Source: an uncultured Christensenella sp.
GTDB lineage: Bacteria; Bacillota; Clostridia; Christensenellales; Borkfalkiaceae
Direction: 5' to 3'
NCBI GenBank assembly: GCA_910583855.1
Contig: CAJTYL010000007.1
Location: 1-64,000 of the forward strand
Length of the DNA: 64,000 bases
Below are positions 24,834-34,753 of this stretch, in pieces. The translations under genes and the position numbers were made by a program. Position 1 is the stretch's first letter, and each line of letters opens with the position of its first letter. The notes under the pieces are model-generated. The model ran no database searches, was not told the DNA's origin, and worked only from the letters and a program-made list of their open reading frames with translations.

Positions 24834-24861
24834 TCAAAACGTAATTACTCAACTTTAAAAT

Positions 24862-24888
24862 TTTACGGGCTTTTTCTAAGCCCGTAAA
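24862..24888 (+). terminator. Hairpin after the lipoprotein gene
   Basis: TTTACGGGC pairs with GCCCGTAAA around a T-rich loop. There is no long T run, so it may be a partial terminator or a processing site. Confidence 0.5.
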
Positions 24889-24897
24889 GTTGGTTAA

Positions 24898-24911
24898 GTT
24901 AAACGTTTAAC
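24898..24911. promoter_or_regulatory. LacI-family operator 3, perfect palindrome
   Basis: GTTAAACGTTTAAC is a perfect 14-bp palindrome with central CG, ending 18 bp before the amylase ATG. It closely matches the two sites ahead of the lipoprotein gene. Confidence 0.8.
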
Positions 24912-24929
24912 AGCAATTTGGAGGAAAAT

Positions 24930-27536
24930 ATGAGAAAGAAAGGCTTACTTTGCATAATAGTTGCGGCGGTAATGCTGCTATCTATAGCGTTACCTGCCTG
25001 CGCTACCGACCCGTCAGATACGTCCGATAAATATACCGTATCTTTCGACGTTGGCAGCAACGCCGCAGAGGCAGGCGTTTCAACGCCCGCAAGCCAGGAA
25101 GTGGAAAAGGGCGGCAAAGTCGTCCAACCCACTATCGACGCTTGGGAAGGGCATACGCTTATCGGTTGGTACAACGGTTCTGCGCAATGGGATTTCAGCG
25201 AGAATACCGTTAATTCGAATATGACGCTAACGGCAAATTGGAGCGCAAGCATAGACTCGGAAGTGGCGAAAAAATACGAACAAAACCTTACCTGGGGCGA
25301 AGAAGGACACCTTTATGTGCATTATCTTAGAGGCGCTCATGCTGAAGCCGAGCAAGGCACGGTAAACGCCGCCGAAGCTCCCGACTATTCAACGCAGATT
25401 GAATCAAGCGTTTACGGTGACTGGGGACTTTGGGTTTGGGAATATTTCCCCACCAACAGCGAAGGCAGAGCGTTCTATCCCATGAAGATAGACGAGTCGG
25501 GCGCGGTTTACGACATCGATCTTAATGCGACTTATAACGACGCGGGCTGGGACAACGCCGCACGCGACAATAAAGGACTTGAAATTACGTACGGCGAAGC
25601 TTTGCGTTTAGGTATTCAGGTTTATTCTCAGGACAGTCGTATCAACGGACAGGGTTTCTGGGTTAACGACGGCGGCGACGTGTATGTGATTCTTGCCGAA
25701 GCGAAGCGGGAAAAGGGCGATTACCACTGGTTTGTAAGGCAGGGCGCAGTTCAGACAGGTACGGCAAAGTTTGCCGATTCCGTAGTATACAACCCTTACG
25801 AGGGACTTGAACCCGGTTCGGCAACCACAAAGTATGACGTTGTTTCCAATTTGGGCAACAACGACGTTTATACCCAGCAACCCGTTGCGGAAGGCTGGGA
25901 AGAAAACAGCGTTGGCTATCAGATTTTCATCGCTTCGTTTGCCGATAGCGACGGAAACGGAATGGGCGATTTAAGGGGCGTTATAAACAAACTCGACTAC
26001 CTTGAAGGTCTTGGCGTGGATACGCTTTGGCTTACGCCTTTCCAACATTCCAACTCTTATCACGGCTACGACATAATGGACTACTTCACGGTAGATCCGA
26101 GGTTCGGCACATTGGACGATTATAGAGAATTAGTCTTTAAAGCGCATCAAAGAGGAATGAAAATCGTTATGGATTTCGTTTTGAACCATACGTCTCTTTC
26201 CAATCCTTGGTTCACGAAGTCGCAAAACCTTGTAAAAGAAACTATAACGCTGCCCGACGGTACAAGGAAAGAAATAGATTACCGTAACTTCTATACCTGG
26301 CAGAACGAGGAATACGTAAGCAGCTTAAAGGACCACAGAGCGAAGAAACAGTGGTTTAAAGACCCTAACGGATACTATTTCTATTCGAGCTTCGGTTCGT
26401 CTATGCCCGAATTGAACTTCGACTATCAGGCAACGAGAGACGCCATTTTGGAGGTTGCGCTGTATTGGATGAGCTTCGGGCTCGACGGCTTCCGTCTTGA
26501 CGCGGTTAAGCACATATATATGGCAAACGAAAGCCGCGACCGCTCCGATTGGGTGGTAAGGGACAGCGACGAAGCCAACGATGCGGATTACTCGTTCGAT
26601 ATGTACAAGAACGCACACTTCTTTATGGAGTTCAACGCAAAGCTTAAAGCAAGCTATCCCAATGCTATTCTTATCGGCGAAAACTTCAACGGCGATCCCA
26701 CTAAGATTGCGGGGTTGTACGGCGGTATGGATTCGCAGTTCAATTTCAACTGGTATTACGACGCTACGGAAGGGCTTAATAAGCTTTCGAAGGGTCAGGA
26801 TTATGCGGCGAGCCTTCTTAACCAGTACAAGGCGGCGCAAAGCAGCTTTGCTGACGGACGAACAGATTATATAGACGGCGTATTTACTTCCAATCACGAC
26901 GTGCAGCGTGCGCGCGACAAATTGTTTGCGACCGACTACGGCGTAGACCGCTCCGTTGCGTTCGGCGACGCAACCTGGAACCTTACCGAAGACCTTGCAA
27001 AGCTTTGGGGCGGAATGTGTCTTACTGTTCCCGGAATCACTTGGATATATAACGGCGACGAGCTTGGTATGTTCGGTACAAAGACGGCAAACGCTTCAGG
27101 CGAAGGCGCAGGACACGAAGACAGATGGTTACGCCAGCCTATGAAGTGGTCTACCGAGCTTGAAGGAAGCAAAAGCAACTGCCGTTACCTTATGGGCTTC
27201 AATAACTACTACATCGAATGGGACGCGCTCAATGCACAGCTTCACGGCGTCGCTGAACAAAGCGCGGACGAAAACTCGGTATTCACTGCATACAAAAAGA
27301 TTATTGAAATCCGCAAACAGTACGGGCTTGCAAGGGGTACGTTGATTTCCAATACGACGGACGGCAAACTCGTAGACTACACAATAAAGTCGGGCGAAAA
27401 GGAAATCCGTATTCTCGTTAACGCAAGCGCCGAGTCAATTGCAGTGCCTTCAAAGGTTACCGGTACCTTAATCTACGGCAACGCGGACGCAGGCAAGGTA
27501 GGCGCAAGGTCTATGGTGATTTACGAGGTTAAATAA
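24930..27536 (+). CDS. Secreted GH13 alpha-amylase/pullulanase-type lipoprotein
   Basis: This 868-residue protein starts at the ATG behind GGAGG. It has lipobox LPAC (Cys24), one InlB-type repeat, and a domain of about 170 residues resembling pullulanase-associated starch-binding modules (WVWEYFPTNSEGRAFYP). A full GH13 catalytic barrel follows. The nucleophile is Asp524 in GFRLDAVKH, the acid/base is Glu584 in LIGENFN, and the third carboxylate is Asp657 in SNHD. It should cleave starch, glycogen or pullulan outside the cell. Exact linkage specificity cannot be read from sequence. It is under its own LacI-type operator, upstream of an accessory protein and the importer. Confidence 0.9.
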   Translation: MRKKGLLCIIVAAVMLLSIALPACATDPSDTSDKYTVSFDVGSNAAEAGVSTPASQEVEKGGKVVQPTIDAWEGHTLIGWYNGSAQWDFSENTVNSNMTLTANWSASIDSEVAKKYEQNLTWGEEGHLYVHYLRGAHAEAEQGTVNAAEAPDYSTQIESSVYGDWGLWVWEYFPTNSEGRAFYPMKIDESGAVYDIDLNATYNDAGWDNAARDNKGLEITYGEALRLGIQVYSQDSRINGQGFWVNDGGDVYVILAEAKREKGDYHWFVRQGAVQTGTAKFADSVVYNPYEGLEPGSATTKYDVVSNLGNNDVYTQQPVAEGWEENSVGYQIFIASFADSDGNGMGDLRGVINKLDYLEGLGVDTLWLTPFQHSNSYHGYDIMDYFTVDPRFGTLDDYRELVFKAHQRGMKIVMDFVLNHTSLSNPWFTKSQNLVKETITLPDGTRKEIDYRNFYTWQNEEYVSSLKDHRAKKQWFKDPNGYYFYSSFGSSMPELNFDYQATRDAILEVALYWMSFGLDGFRLDAVKHIYMANESRDRSDWVVRDSDEANDADYSFDMYKNAHFFMEFNAKLKASYPNAILIGENFNGDPTKIAGLYGGMDSQFNFNWYYDATEGLNKLSKGQDYAASLLNQYKAAQSSFADGRTDYIDGVFTSNHDVQRARDKLFATDYGVDRSVAFGDATWNLTEDLAKLWGGMCLTVPGITWIYNGDELGMFGTKTANASGEGAGHEDRWLRQPMKWSTELEGSKSNCRYLMGFNNYYIEWDALNAQLHGVAEQSADENSVFTAYKKIIEIRKQYGLARGTLISNTTDGKLVDYTIKSGEKEIRILVNASAESIAVPSKVTGTLIYGNADAGKVGARSMVIYEVK

Positions 27537-27545
27537 GGTGAAATT

Positions 27546-28469
27546 ATGAAAAAGATTTTGGCTTTAACATTAACGTCTATTTTCCTTTTGGGCGGATCGG
27601 GCGCGGCGGTTGCAACCGCCGCGACGGCTGAGCCTTGTAACGTGCAGGCGGAGCAGCCGGCAAGCGCGCAAGGTAATCTTTATCTCGTGCCGGGAACTTA
27701 TATTTCTGGCGGCAAAAAGAAGATGAATACCATCACAGCTTCGGGCGTGAGAAAACTGACCGACGTAGAGTGCAATGAACTTTATACCGAAAACGCTTAT
27801 ATTTGCAGCAGGGCAAAGGGCGAAAAGCTTCCTAAGCCCAAAAGCACGAGAAAGGATAAGGATGGCAACGATTATTCGTTCAACGGCTGGTGGGCGATAG
27901 TAGACGCTACGGTAACTTATTTCGACGTCGTTCCCGACGTTACCGAGAGTATTTATCTCTACGCAGACTGGCGCGCCGACTTATCCCAGCGCAAAGACCC
28001 CGTTAAGCCTGAGGAGGGCGATAAGGTAGAACCTAACCACTATATGGTTTTAAAGCATGCCGACAATACGGAAGAAAGAATAACCCTTTTGAGGGGATTT
28101 ACCAATTTGTCGACAGCCGAAACTTTAGGTTACGCTTTTGCCGCCGAACTTAAGGTCGAGGGATTGGAGCTGAAGCCCGGCGATAGCTTTATGGTATATA
28201 CTACGGGACTTGTTAAGGACTCAAACAAGGCTGAACTTTCCCCGATCGGCGGTGCCATCGACCAGATGTGGTCCATTGATTTGGAAAAAAGCGGTGAAAA
28301 AGAAAACGATACCGCAGACTATCTGTCGGCTGAAACAAGGGCGTATTACACTGTAGACCCCGTTATCACGTATGTTTGTGAAACGGAGGGCGTTTACAAT
28401 CTTTATATCAAGTATTTCAGTAAAGGCAGTAAAATGGCAATTTATATGGAGCCTATGGGCTTGAATTAA
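27546..28469 (+). CDS. Secreted accessory protein of the starch locus
   Basis: This 307-residue protein has a Sec signal peptide ending near ATAATAEP without a lipobox Cys. An InlB-like half repeat (FNGWWAIVDATVTYFDVVPDVTESIYLYADW) is followed by a novel C-terminal domain of about 150 residues rich in beta-forming residues. It lies 9 bp after the amylase gene and so is co-transcribed. Glycan binding is a guess from context. Confidence 0.7.
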   Translation: MKKILALTLTSIFLLGGSGAAVATAATAEPCNVQAEQPASAQGNLYLVPGTYISGGKKKMNTITASGVRKLTDVECNELYTENAYICSRAKGEKLPKPKSTRKDKDGNDYSFNGWWAIVDATVTYFDVVPDVTESIYLYADWRADLSQRKDPVKPEEGDKVEPNHYMVLKHADNTEERITLLRGFTNLSTAETLGYAFAAELKVEGLELKPGDSFMVYTTGLVKDSNKAELSPIGGAIDQMWSIDLEKSGEKENDTADYLSAETRAYYTVDPVITYVCETEGVYNLYIKYFSKGSKMAIYMEPMGLN

Positions 28470-28496
28470 TTTTTTCTCCTCCTATTTATCCGTTAA

Positions 28497-28523
28497 GGCT
28501 TTCCCCTTTCGCAGGGGAAAGCC
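28497..28523. terminator. Strong hairpin before the LacI-type gene
   Basis: GGCTTTCCCCT pairs with AGGGGAAAGCC around TTCGC. No T run follows, so it may act as a transcript stabiliser or a weak terminator at the end of the amylase operon. Confidence 0.55.
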
Positions 28524-28559
28524 CGAGCGGGTAACCGTGTTAAATTTACTAAATCGAAA

Positions 28560-29357
28560 ATGGAAAAAATCACGATAAAAGACATCGCGCGTCTTTCGGG
28601 CGTGTCGGTTGCAACGGTATCTTACGTAATAAACGGCAAGCATGAGGACCGATACACCCAAGAGACGAAACGGAAAATACTGCAAATAGTTAATCTGTAC
28701 AACTTCCAACCGTCGCGGCTTGCGCAGTCGTTTGCTTTAAGTAAAAGCAGCAACGTAATTATTCTTACGGGCAAACATAATTCAGTCTTGCAAAAGTCCG
28801 AAAGCTACGACTTTTTAAGGCTTTTTTGTAAAACGTTTGAAAGGCTCGGTTACAACCTGATAATGCGCACGCATTTGGAAAACACGAGGGTTGATACGGC
28901 TGACGCCATTATATGCGTGGGTATGGAAGAAGACAAGTTCCGCCGCTTAGCGCAGGAAAATTACGTGCCCCTTCTGTCCGTTGACGGAAAAATAAACGAC
29001 GAATTGTTTTTTCAGATTTACCAGGACTTTAACTATGTATTAGAAGAGGGCGAAAAAGCGTTCGGTAAAGGCAACTTTGCCTTAGTGCTTGCGGATATGT
29101 ACAACGAAACTTTGAAAAAAGAGATAAATAATCTTTACGATTCCGTCGTTTTTATGGACGAACGTGACGTAAAAGATTTGCCGGAAGGTAACGTCGTAAC
29201 GGTTCATTCTTCCCTGAAAAAACTTTACGAATTCAAAAATTCCAACGTGCTGTTCGTACCCGCCAATACGCAGGCGAGAGTGGACGCTATTTTAGACTGT
29301 TTCAACAAGGCGACCGAACGCGTGCAGGGCACTGAACACACTGTCACGGTAAAATAG
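28560..29357 (+). CDS. LacI-family transcriptional regulator of starch locus
   Basis: This 265-residue regulator has the classic N-terminal helix-turn-helix and hinge (ITIKDIARLSGVSVATVSYV, then the FQPSRLAQSF hinge). The ligand domain is shorter than the usual 330-340-residue protein, as if part of the sugar-binding fold were missing or divergent. No Shine-Dalgarno is seen before the ATG. It sits between the secreted and intracellular halves of the locus and probably binds the GTTAAACG-type palindromes, with a maltooligosaccharide as likely inducer. Confidence 0.85.
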   Translation: MEKITIKDIARLSGVSVATVSYVINGKHEDRYTQETKRKILQIVNLYNFQPSRLAQSFALSKSSNVIILTGKHNSVLQKSESYDFLRLFCKTFERLGYNLIMRTHLENTRVDTADAIICVGMEEDKFRRLAQENYVPLLSVDGKINDELFFQIYQDFNYVLEEGEKAFGKGNFALVLADMYNETLKKEINNLYDSVVFMDERDVKDLPEGNVVTVHSSLKKLYEFKNSNVLFVPANTQARVDAILDCFNKATERVQGTEHTVTVK

Positions 29358-29371
29358 ACGAAAGGGGCGAT

Positions 29372-31075
29372 ATGAACAAATACGCTGTTTTTCATAAACC
29401 CGAAAGTAATTTTGCATACGCCTTTGCCGGCAATAAGCTTAAGGTAATTTTAAGGCTTGCCGCATGCGATAAGCCGGATATCGTAGAGATACTTTACAAC
29501 AATAAATACGATTTTACGAAAAACCGTTGCGTGCGTGAGATGACGCGGTTTGCGGAGGACGGTATTTTTGCATATTACCGCTCCGACATTACGCTTCAGG
29601 ACGCGCGTTTTGCCTATATATTCAGGATTTCGGAAAAGGGTAAAGTTTTTTATTACTCCGAAGACGGACTTAAAGAAGACTATAATTTTGAACTTGCGTA
29701 TTATACGTTTTTCCAGTTCGCGTTCATCAACGTCGCTGACGTTATGCCGGTGGCGGAATGGACGAAGAAAGCCGTGTTCTATCAGATTTTCGTCGACAGA
29801 TTCGCGCGGGGCGATTACCGGAAAGACGACAAATATATAAACGTGGATTGGAACGGTAAAATCGACCGTTATTCTTTTGCTGGCGGCGACCTTGACGGCG
29901 TTAGGGAAAAACTGCCGTACTTGCGCGGAATGGGAATAAACGCCCTGTACTTAACCCCGATTTTTTTGTCGGAGAGCAATCACAAATATAACGTTAAGGA
30001 CTATTTGCAGGTTGACCCGCAGTTCGGCGACTGCCAAAAATTAAAAAAGCTTTTATCGTCCGCGCACGGAAACGGAATCAAAGTGATTATCGATTCGGTT
30101 TTCAACCATTGTGACTGCGGACACGGATTTTTTCAAGACGTCGTCAAAAAAGGACGGGCGTCGGAATATTACGACTGGTTTTTTATAGACGGCGATAATC
30201 CCGACGTCAAGCTCGGCAATTACGCATGCTTTGCGGATTGTCGGTATATGCCTAAGTGGAATACGAACAACCCGAAGGTAAGAAGGTATCTGACTGATAT
30301 CGCGCTTGAATATCTGAAAACGGGTTTCGACGGACTGCGGCTGGATGTCGCGGACGAAATATCGCACGAGATGTGGCGGCAGCTTCGCCGCGAGGTAAAA
30401 GAAAAATATCCCGACGCGTTGATTTTAGGCGAAATCTGGCACGATAACGAGCCGTGGCTTAAAGGCGACCAGTTTGACGGCGTTATGAATTATAAACTGC
30501 AAAAGATACTCGTCGATTATTTCGGAAAGAGTCCGGTTAAGGCGAAGGAAGCTGCCGACAGAATGAACGGTTTACTTCTGGCTAATACCGAGCAGGCAAA
30601 CGCAATGGCGTTGAACTTTTTGGATAACCACGACACGCCGCGGTTTCTCCGCTTCACGGGCGGGAATTACGATAAGCTTTTATGCGCGCTTTGCGCTGCG
30701 GTAATTTTCCCCGGTATGCCGTGCGTATTTTACGGAACCGAGCTTCCGCTCGACGGAGACGGCGACCCCGACTGCCGTAAAACCTTCGACTGGACTTTCC
30801 AAAATCAAAGAAAAGAATTTAAAGAGAGTTTTAATAAGATTATCGGCTTGAAATGCCAATGCGCTTTTAAAAACGCGCGGGCGGAAATCGCCGCGGAAAA
30901 CGGAATTTTGAAAATTTTCAGGGAAACGGAGGAAGGCGGCGTTACGGCTTACTTCAACACGGGCGGAAGAACGAAAAAACTTGAAGTAAACGGCAGTATA
31001 ATTTTCAGTTTGAATTACAAAAAAGACAGACTTTTAAACGACGGAACGGTCGTTATTAAAAATATAAAAAGTTAA
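29372..31075 (+). CDS. Intracellular GH13 neopullulanase/maltogenic amylase type
   Basis: This 567-residue enzyme has no signal peptide. A CBM34-like N-terminal domain of about 120 residues is followed by VFYQIFVDRFARGD and the GH13 barrel. Catalytic residues are Asp325 (GLRLDVADE), Glu354 (ILGEIWHD) and Asp421 (LDNHDTPR). Enzymes with this arrangement hydrolyse maltodextrins, cyclodextrins or pullulan fragments after import. It follows the regulator gene by 14 bp and precedes the importer genes. Confidence 0.9.
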   Translation: MNKYAVFHKPESNFAYAFAGNKLKVILRLAACDKPDIVEILYNNKYDFTKNRCVREMTRFAEDGIFAYYRSDITLQDARFAYIFRISEKGKVFYYSEDGLKEDYNFELAYYTFFQFAFINVADVMPVAEWTKKAVFYQIFVDRFARGDYRKDDKYINVDWNGKIDRYSFAGGDLDGVREKLPYLRGMGINALYLTPIFLSESNHKYNVKDYLQVDPQFGDCQKLKKLLSSAHGNGIKVIIDSVFNHCDCGHGFFQDVVKKGRASEYYDWFFIDGDNPDVKLGNYACFADCRYMPKWNTNNPKVRRYLTDIALEYLKTGFDGLRLDVADEISHEMWRQLRREVKEKYPDALILGEIWHDNEPWLKGDQFDGVMNYKLQKILVDYFGKSPVKAKEAADRMNGLLLANTEQANAMALNFLDNHDTPRFLRFTGGNYDKLLCALCAAVIFPGMPCVFYGTELPLDGDGDPDCRKTFDWTFQNQRKEFKESFNKIIGLKCQCAFKNARAEIAAENGILKIFRETEEGGVTAYFNTGGRTKKLEVNGSIIFSLNYKKDRLLNDGTVVIKNIKS

Positions 31076-31094
31076 ACTTTCAGGAGGATTTTTT

Positions 31095-32357
31095 ATGAAA
31101 AAACGTTTAGTATCTTTGCTCGTTTGCGGCGTGCTTACGGCAAGCGCCGTAGCGGGGCTGACGGCTTGCGGCGGCGGGGATAAAATTAAATTGACCGTTT
31201 GGGGTTCGGCGGCTCAGCAGGAAACGCTTAAACAGATGGTTGCCAAATTCGAAGAAGCCAACCCCGATAAGAAGTACGATATTAAAATAGGTATCAGCGA
31301 AGAACAGTTTGCATACGAAGACGTGCAAAGGGATCCCGATTCTGCTGCAGACGTGTTTAATTTCTCTAACGATCAACTTATTCCGCTATTGCGCGTAGGC
31401 GGGCTGGCAAGAATAGGCGGTACGTATCTGGAAACGATAAAAGCGAATAACGATGAAAGGGCGATTGCTTCCGGTTCGATCAAATACGGTACGGACGATG
31501 AGAAAGTTTACGGCTATCCGTTCTCGTCGGACAACGGCTACTATTTGTATTACGACAAGTCCGTACTTTCCGAAACCGACGTTGAAAAGCTTGAAACCAT
31601 AATTTCTGTTTGCGAAAGCAAGGGTAAGAAGATAGGTTGGGCGTTGGACGACCCTTGGTATACAGCAGGGTGGTTCTTCACTTTCGGTTGCGATTACCGT
31701 GTGGATTACGACTATGAACAAAATTTCAAAGAAACGAATATAGAAATAAATTTCAACAACGAAGGCGGTATTTTAGCGTCCAAAGCAATGGCAAAACTTG
31801 CTAACAGCAAAGCGTTTGCAGGTTCGGGGACGAGCAATTCGACAATCACTACGGGTTTTGAAACCGGGGCTTACGCCGTTGGCGTTTCAGGCACTTGGAT
31901 TGGCAACAGCATTAAAAAATCGCTTGGCGATAATTACGGCGTGTGCAAATTGCCTACTGTGAACGTGAGCGGGGAAGATAAGCAGCTTTATTCTTATATG
32001 GGGTATAAGCTTTTCGGCGTCAATCCGCACAGCAGTAATATTAAAGAAGCGCACAATTTAGCGGCGTTCTTAACTAGTTCGGATATGCAAAAGTTAAGGT
32101 TTGAAAAGCATTTGACAGGTCCTTCCGATAAGAACGTTGCCGCTTTGGACGCAGTTAAAAACGACCCCACGTTTGCGGCATTAGATGCGCAAAATGCTTT
32201 TTCGGTAGAGCAGACTTCGGTTCCTTCGTCTTTTTGGAGCCCTGTCGGTTCGTACGGTATGAATATAATTGATAAATTGGTTAGCGATAATCCCACGGAC
32301 GAACAAATTTCTTATCAGAAACAACTTGACGCTATGGTGAAAAAAATCAAAGGATAA
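31095..32357 (+). CDS. malE: Maltodextrin ABC transporter substrate-binding lipoprotein
   Basis: This 420-residue family 1 solute-binding protein has lipobox LTAC (Cys25) and the LTVWGSAAQQETLKQMVAKFE opening of MalE-type proteins. AGGAGG precedes the ATG. Gene order with two permeases and an ATPase, beside GH13 enzymes and a phosphorylase, supports maltodextrin as ligand. A half-site GTTAAAC lies about 20 bp upstream. Confidence 0.88.
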   Translation: MKKRLVSLLVCGVLTASAVAGLTACGGGDKIKLTVWGSAAQQETLKQMVAKFEEANPDKKYDIKIGISEEQFAYEDVQRDPDSAADVFNFSNDQLIPLLRVGGLARIGGTYLETIKANNDERAIASGSIKYGTDDEKVYGYPFSSDNGYYLYYDKSVLSETDVEKLETIISVCESKGKKIGWALDDPWYTAGWFFTFGCDYRVDYDYEQNFKETNIEINFNNEGGILASKAMAKLANSKAFAGSGTSNSTITTGFETGAYAVGVSGTWIGNSIKKSLGDNYGVCKLPTVNVSGEDKQLYSYMGYKLFGVNPHSSNIKEAHNLAAFLTSSDMQKLRFEKHLTGPSDKNVAALDAVKNDPTFAALDAQNAFSVEQTSVPSSFWSPVGSYGMNIIDKLVSDNPTDEQISYQKQLDAMVKKIKG

Positions 32358-32372
32358 TTATTCGGTGGAATA

Positions 32373-33878
32373 ATGGATTTAAATTATCTGAAAATGTCGC
32401 CTTTGGGAAAATTCCTGTTCAACTTTAAGAATTTTTTCAAACGGTTGCCGTCGTCGTTTGCGGCGTTCTTCAAGGCGATACCGAAAAAACTTTATAAGCT
32501 TTGGCTTGCCTTTGCCGGTATTTTCGTAAATATCGGCAATGCGGCTAAGGACGGCGATTGGAAAACGAGGACTTCGTTCGCCGTAATGGGCTTCGGGCTT
32601 ATTTGCCGCAAACAGTATCTGCGCGGTATTTTGTACCTTGTCTTTGAAATTCTCTTCATTTTGTATATGGTATTTTTCGGTTGGAAGTACCTCGTCAAAA
32701 TGGGAAGCCTTGGCGAGGGAAAACAAGTGGAAGTGTGGGACGAAGTAGAAGGCGTGTATAAACCTGTGTTTTTTGACAACAGCCTTTTAATTCTTTTATA
32801 TTCGCTTTTGACAATATTTATAATGGTTGCGTTCGTCTATATGTGGTATCAAAACGTAAAGGGCAACCTTTTGTCGCAGCAATTCGTCGAAGCGCGTATG
32901 CATTTGCCCACGGCCAAAGACGATATTCATTCCTGTGCCGACGAAAATTACCACAAAACGCTATTGTCTGTACCGATGCTCGGGCTTGTGGTTTTTACCA
33001 TATTGCCGATATTTTTTATGATTTTCGTAGCGTTTACCAATTTTGACCAATATCATTATCCGCCCGGGCAGTTATTCAGTTGGGTGGGTTTAGAACATTT
33101 TGAAACCGTTTTGGGCGGTGGAATTTCCGGCGGCAGTAAGATTTTTGCTTACACGTTCGCGGAAGTTCTTTTATGGACTATAGTCTGGGCGTTCTTTGCA
33201 ACTTTTACCAACTATATTTTGGGGATGGTGGTTGCAATCCTCATAAACAAAAAGGGCGTCAAATTCAAAAAGCTGTGGCGTACTGTATTGGTTATCACGA
33301 TAGCCGTTCCGCAGTTCGTATCCCTTATGTTTATGTCCCAGTTGCTCGCCGAGCAAGGGCTCATCAATAATCTTTTGTTGAAATGGGGATGGATAGATGA
33401 AGCCATACCGTTTCTTACCGACGGTACGCTTGCCAAAACGATGATAATTATAGTCAACGTTTGGATAGGTATACCGTACTCTATGCTTATTTGTACGGGA
33501 ATACTTATGAACATCCCCGAGGATTTGTACGAATCCGCGCGTATAGACGGCGCGGGTCCCGTAAGGGCGTATATTAAGATAACCCTTCCCTATATGCTGC
33601 ATGTAACCACACCATATTTAATTACGCAGTTTATCGGTAATTTAAACAATTTCAACGTCATTTTTTTGTTGACGGGCGCCATCCCCGCACCTATGGAATT
33701 GTATTACGCAAACCATACAGATTTGCTTATAACCTGGTTATATAAAATTACACTTCGCGCAAAGGAGTACGGGCTTGCTTCGGTTATAGGAATATTTACG
33801 TTTGTCGTCGTCGCTGTGCTTTCGCTTATTTTTTACAACCGTTCCAAATCAGTCAAAAACGAGGAGGAATTTATGTGA
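32373..33878 (+). CDS. malF: Maltodextrin ABC permease, MalF type
   Basis: This 501-residue permease has a basic, Phe-rich N-terminal extension, two early helices, and a six-helix core. It carries the EAA loop EDLYESARIDGAGPVRAYIKI that contacts the ATPase. Like E. coli MalF it has a periplasm-facing segment between early helices. The stop codon overlaps the ATG of the next permease gene. Confidence 0.9.
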   Translation: MDLNYLKMSPLGKFLFNFKNFFKRLPSSFAAFFKAIPKKLYKLWLAFAGIFVNIGNAAKDGDWKTRTSFAVMGFGLICRKQYLRGILYLVFEILFILYMVFFGWKYLVKMGSLGEGKQVEVWDEVEGVYKPVFFDNSLLILLYSLLTIFIMVAFVYMWYQNVKGNLLSQQFVEARMHLPTAKDDIHSCADENYHKTLLSVPMLGLVVFTILPIFFMIFVAFTNFDQYHYPPGQLFSWVGLEHFETVLGGGISGGSKIFAYTFAEVLLWTIVWAFFATFTNYILGMVVAILINKKGVKFKKLWRTVLVITIAVPQFVSLMFMSQLLAEQGLINNLLLKWGWIDEAIPFLTDGTLAKTMIIIVNVWIGIPYSMLICTGILMNIPEDLYESARIDGAGPVRAYIKITLPYMLHVTTPYLITQFIGNLNNFNVIFLLTGAIPAPMELYYANHTDLLITWLYKITLRAKEYGLASVIGIFTFVVVAVLSLIFYNRSKSVKNEEEFM

Positions 33879-34738
33879 TGAAGAGGTACAGGAGTAAAAA
33901 GGTTTCAGAACGCATTTCTCTCACACTGATTTATACGGTATTGATTATTATATCGTTAATTTGGCTGATACCGTTTTTAATGCTTATCATTCTGTCGTTC
34001 AGGGGGGAAACGGCGGGAATGTCCGCCGACTATCTTTTCCCTAAAGAATGGTCGTTCAATAGTTACGTAAGGTTGTTTACCGAAACGAAATTTTTGACCT
34101 GGTACGGCAATACTATGCTCGTTTCGATTGTCGTTACGGTTTTCCAAACGATTATAGTTTTAATGACCAGCTACGCCTTATCTAGACTTCGTTTCAAAAT
34201 GCGCAAGCCGTTAATGAACCTTATGCTTATTTTGGGAATGTTCCCGGGCTTTCTTTCGATGACTGCGGTGTATTTCGTGCTTAGAGAAATAGGTCTTACG
34301 CAGAATTTGTTGGGGCTGATTTTGGTTTATTCCGCGAGTTCGGCTATGCAGTACTACATCTGTAAAGGCTTTTTCGATACTATTCCCAAATCGTTGGACG
34401 AGGCGGCGAGAATCGACGGCGCAAGCAGGCACACTGTATTTTTAAAGATAATTCTGCCCCTTGCGAAGCCCATAATAATCTATACTATTCTTACGGCGTT
34501 TATCGCTCCTTGGGGCGAGTATATGTTTTCGTCGTTCATAATGCAAAATAACCCTGACAAGTATACTGTTGCCGTGGGTATGCAGTCTTGGCTAAATAAT
34601 GCTACGCTTATGTCGGACGGATATTTTTCAATATTCTGCGCCGCCGCAGTTATAGTATCGATACCTATAACGGCGCTGTTTATATGGTTGCAACGATACT
34701 ACGTAGAGGGAATTACCGGCGGTTCGGTAAAGGGTTAA
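33875..34738 (+). CDS. malG: Maltodextrin ABC permease, MalG type
   Basis: This 287-residue permease has six helices and the EAA loop KSLDEAARIDGASRHTVFLK. Its ATG overlaps the MalF stop by 4 bp, implying coupled synthesis of the heterodimer. It ends with the YYVEGITGGSVKG tail common to MalG relatives. Confidence 0.92.
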   Translation: MMKRYRSKKVSERISLTLIYTVLIIISLIWLIPFLMLIILSFRGETAGMSADYLFPKEWSFNSYVRLFTETKFLTWYGNTMLVSIVVTVFQTIIVLMTSYALSRLRFKMRKPLMNLMLILGMFPGFLSMTAVYFVLREIGLTQNLLGLILVYSASSAMQYYICKGFFDTIPKSLDEAARIDGASRHTVFLKIILPLAKPIIIYTILTAFIAPWGEYMFSSFIMQNNPDKYTVAVGMQSWLNNATLMSDGYFSIFCAAAVIVSIPITALFIWLQRYYVEGITGGSVKG

Positions 34739-34753
34739 TTAAGAGGTGCTTTT

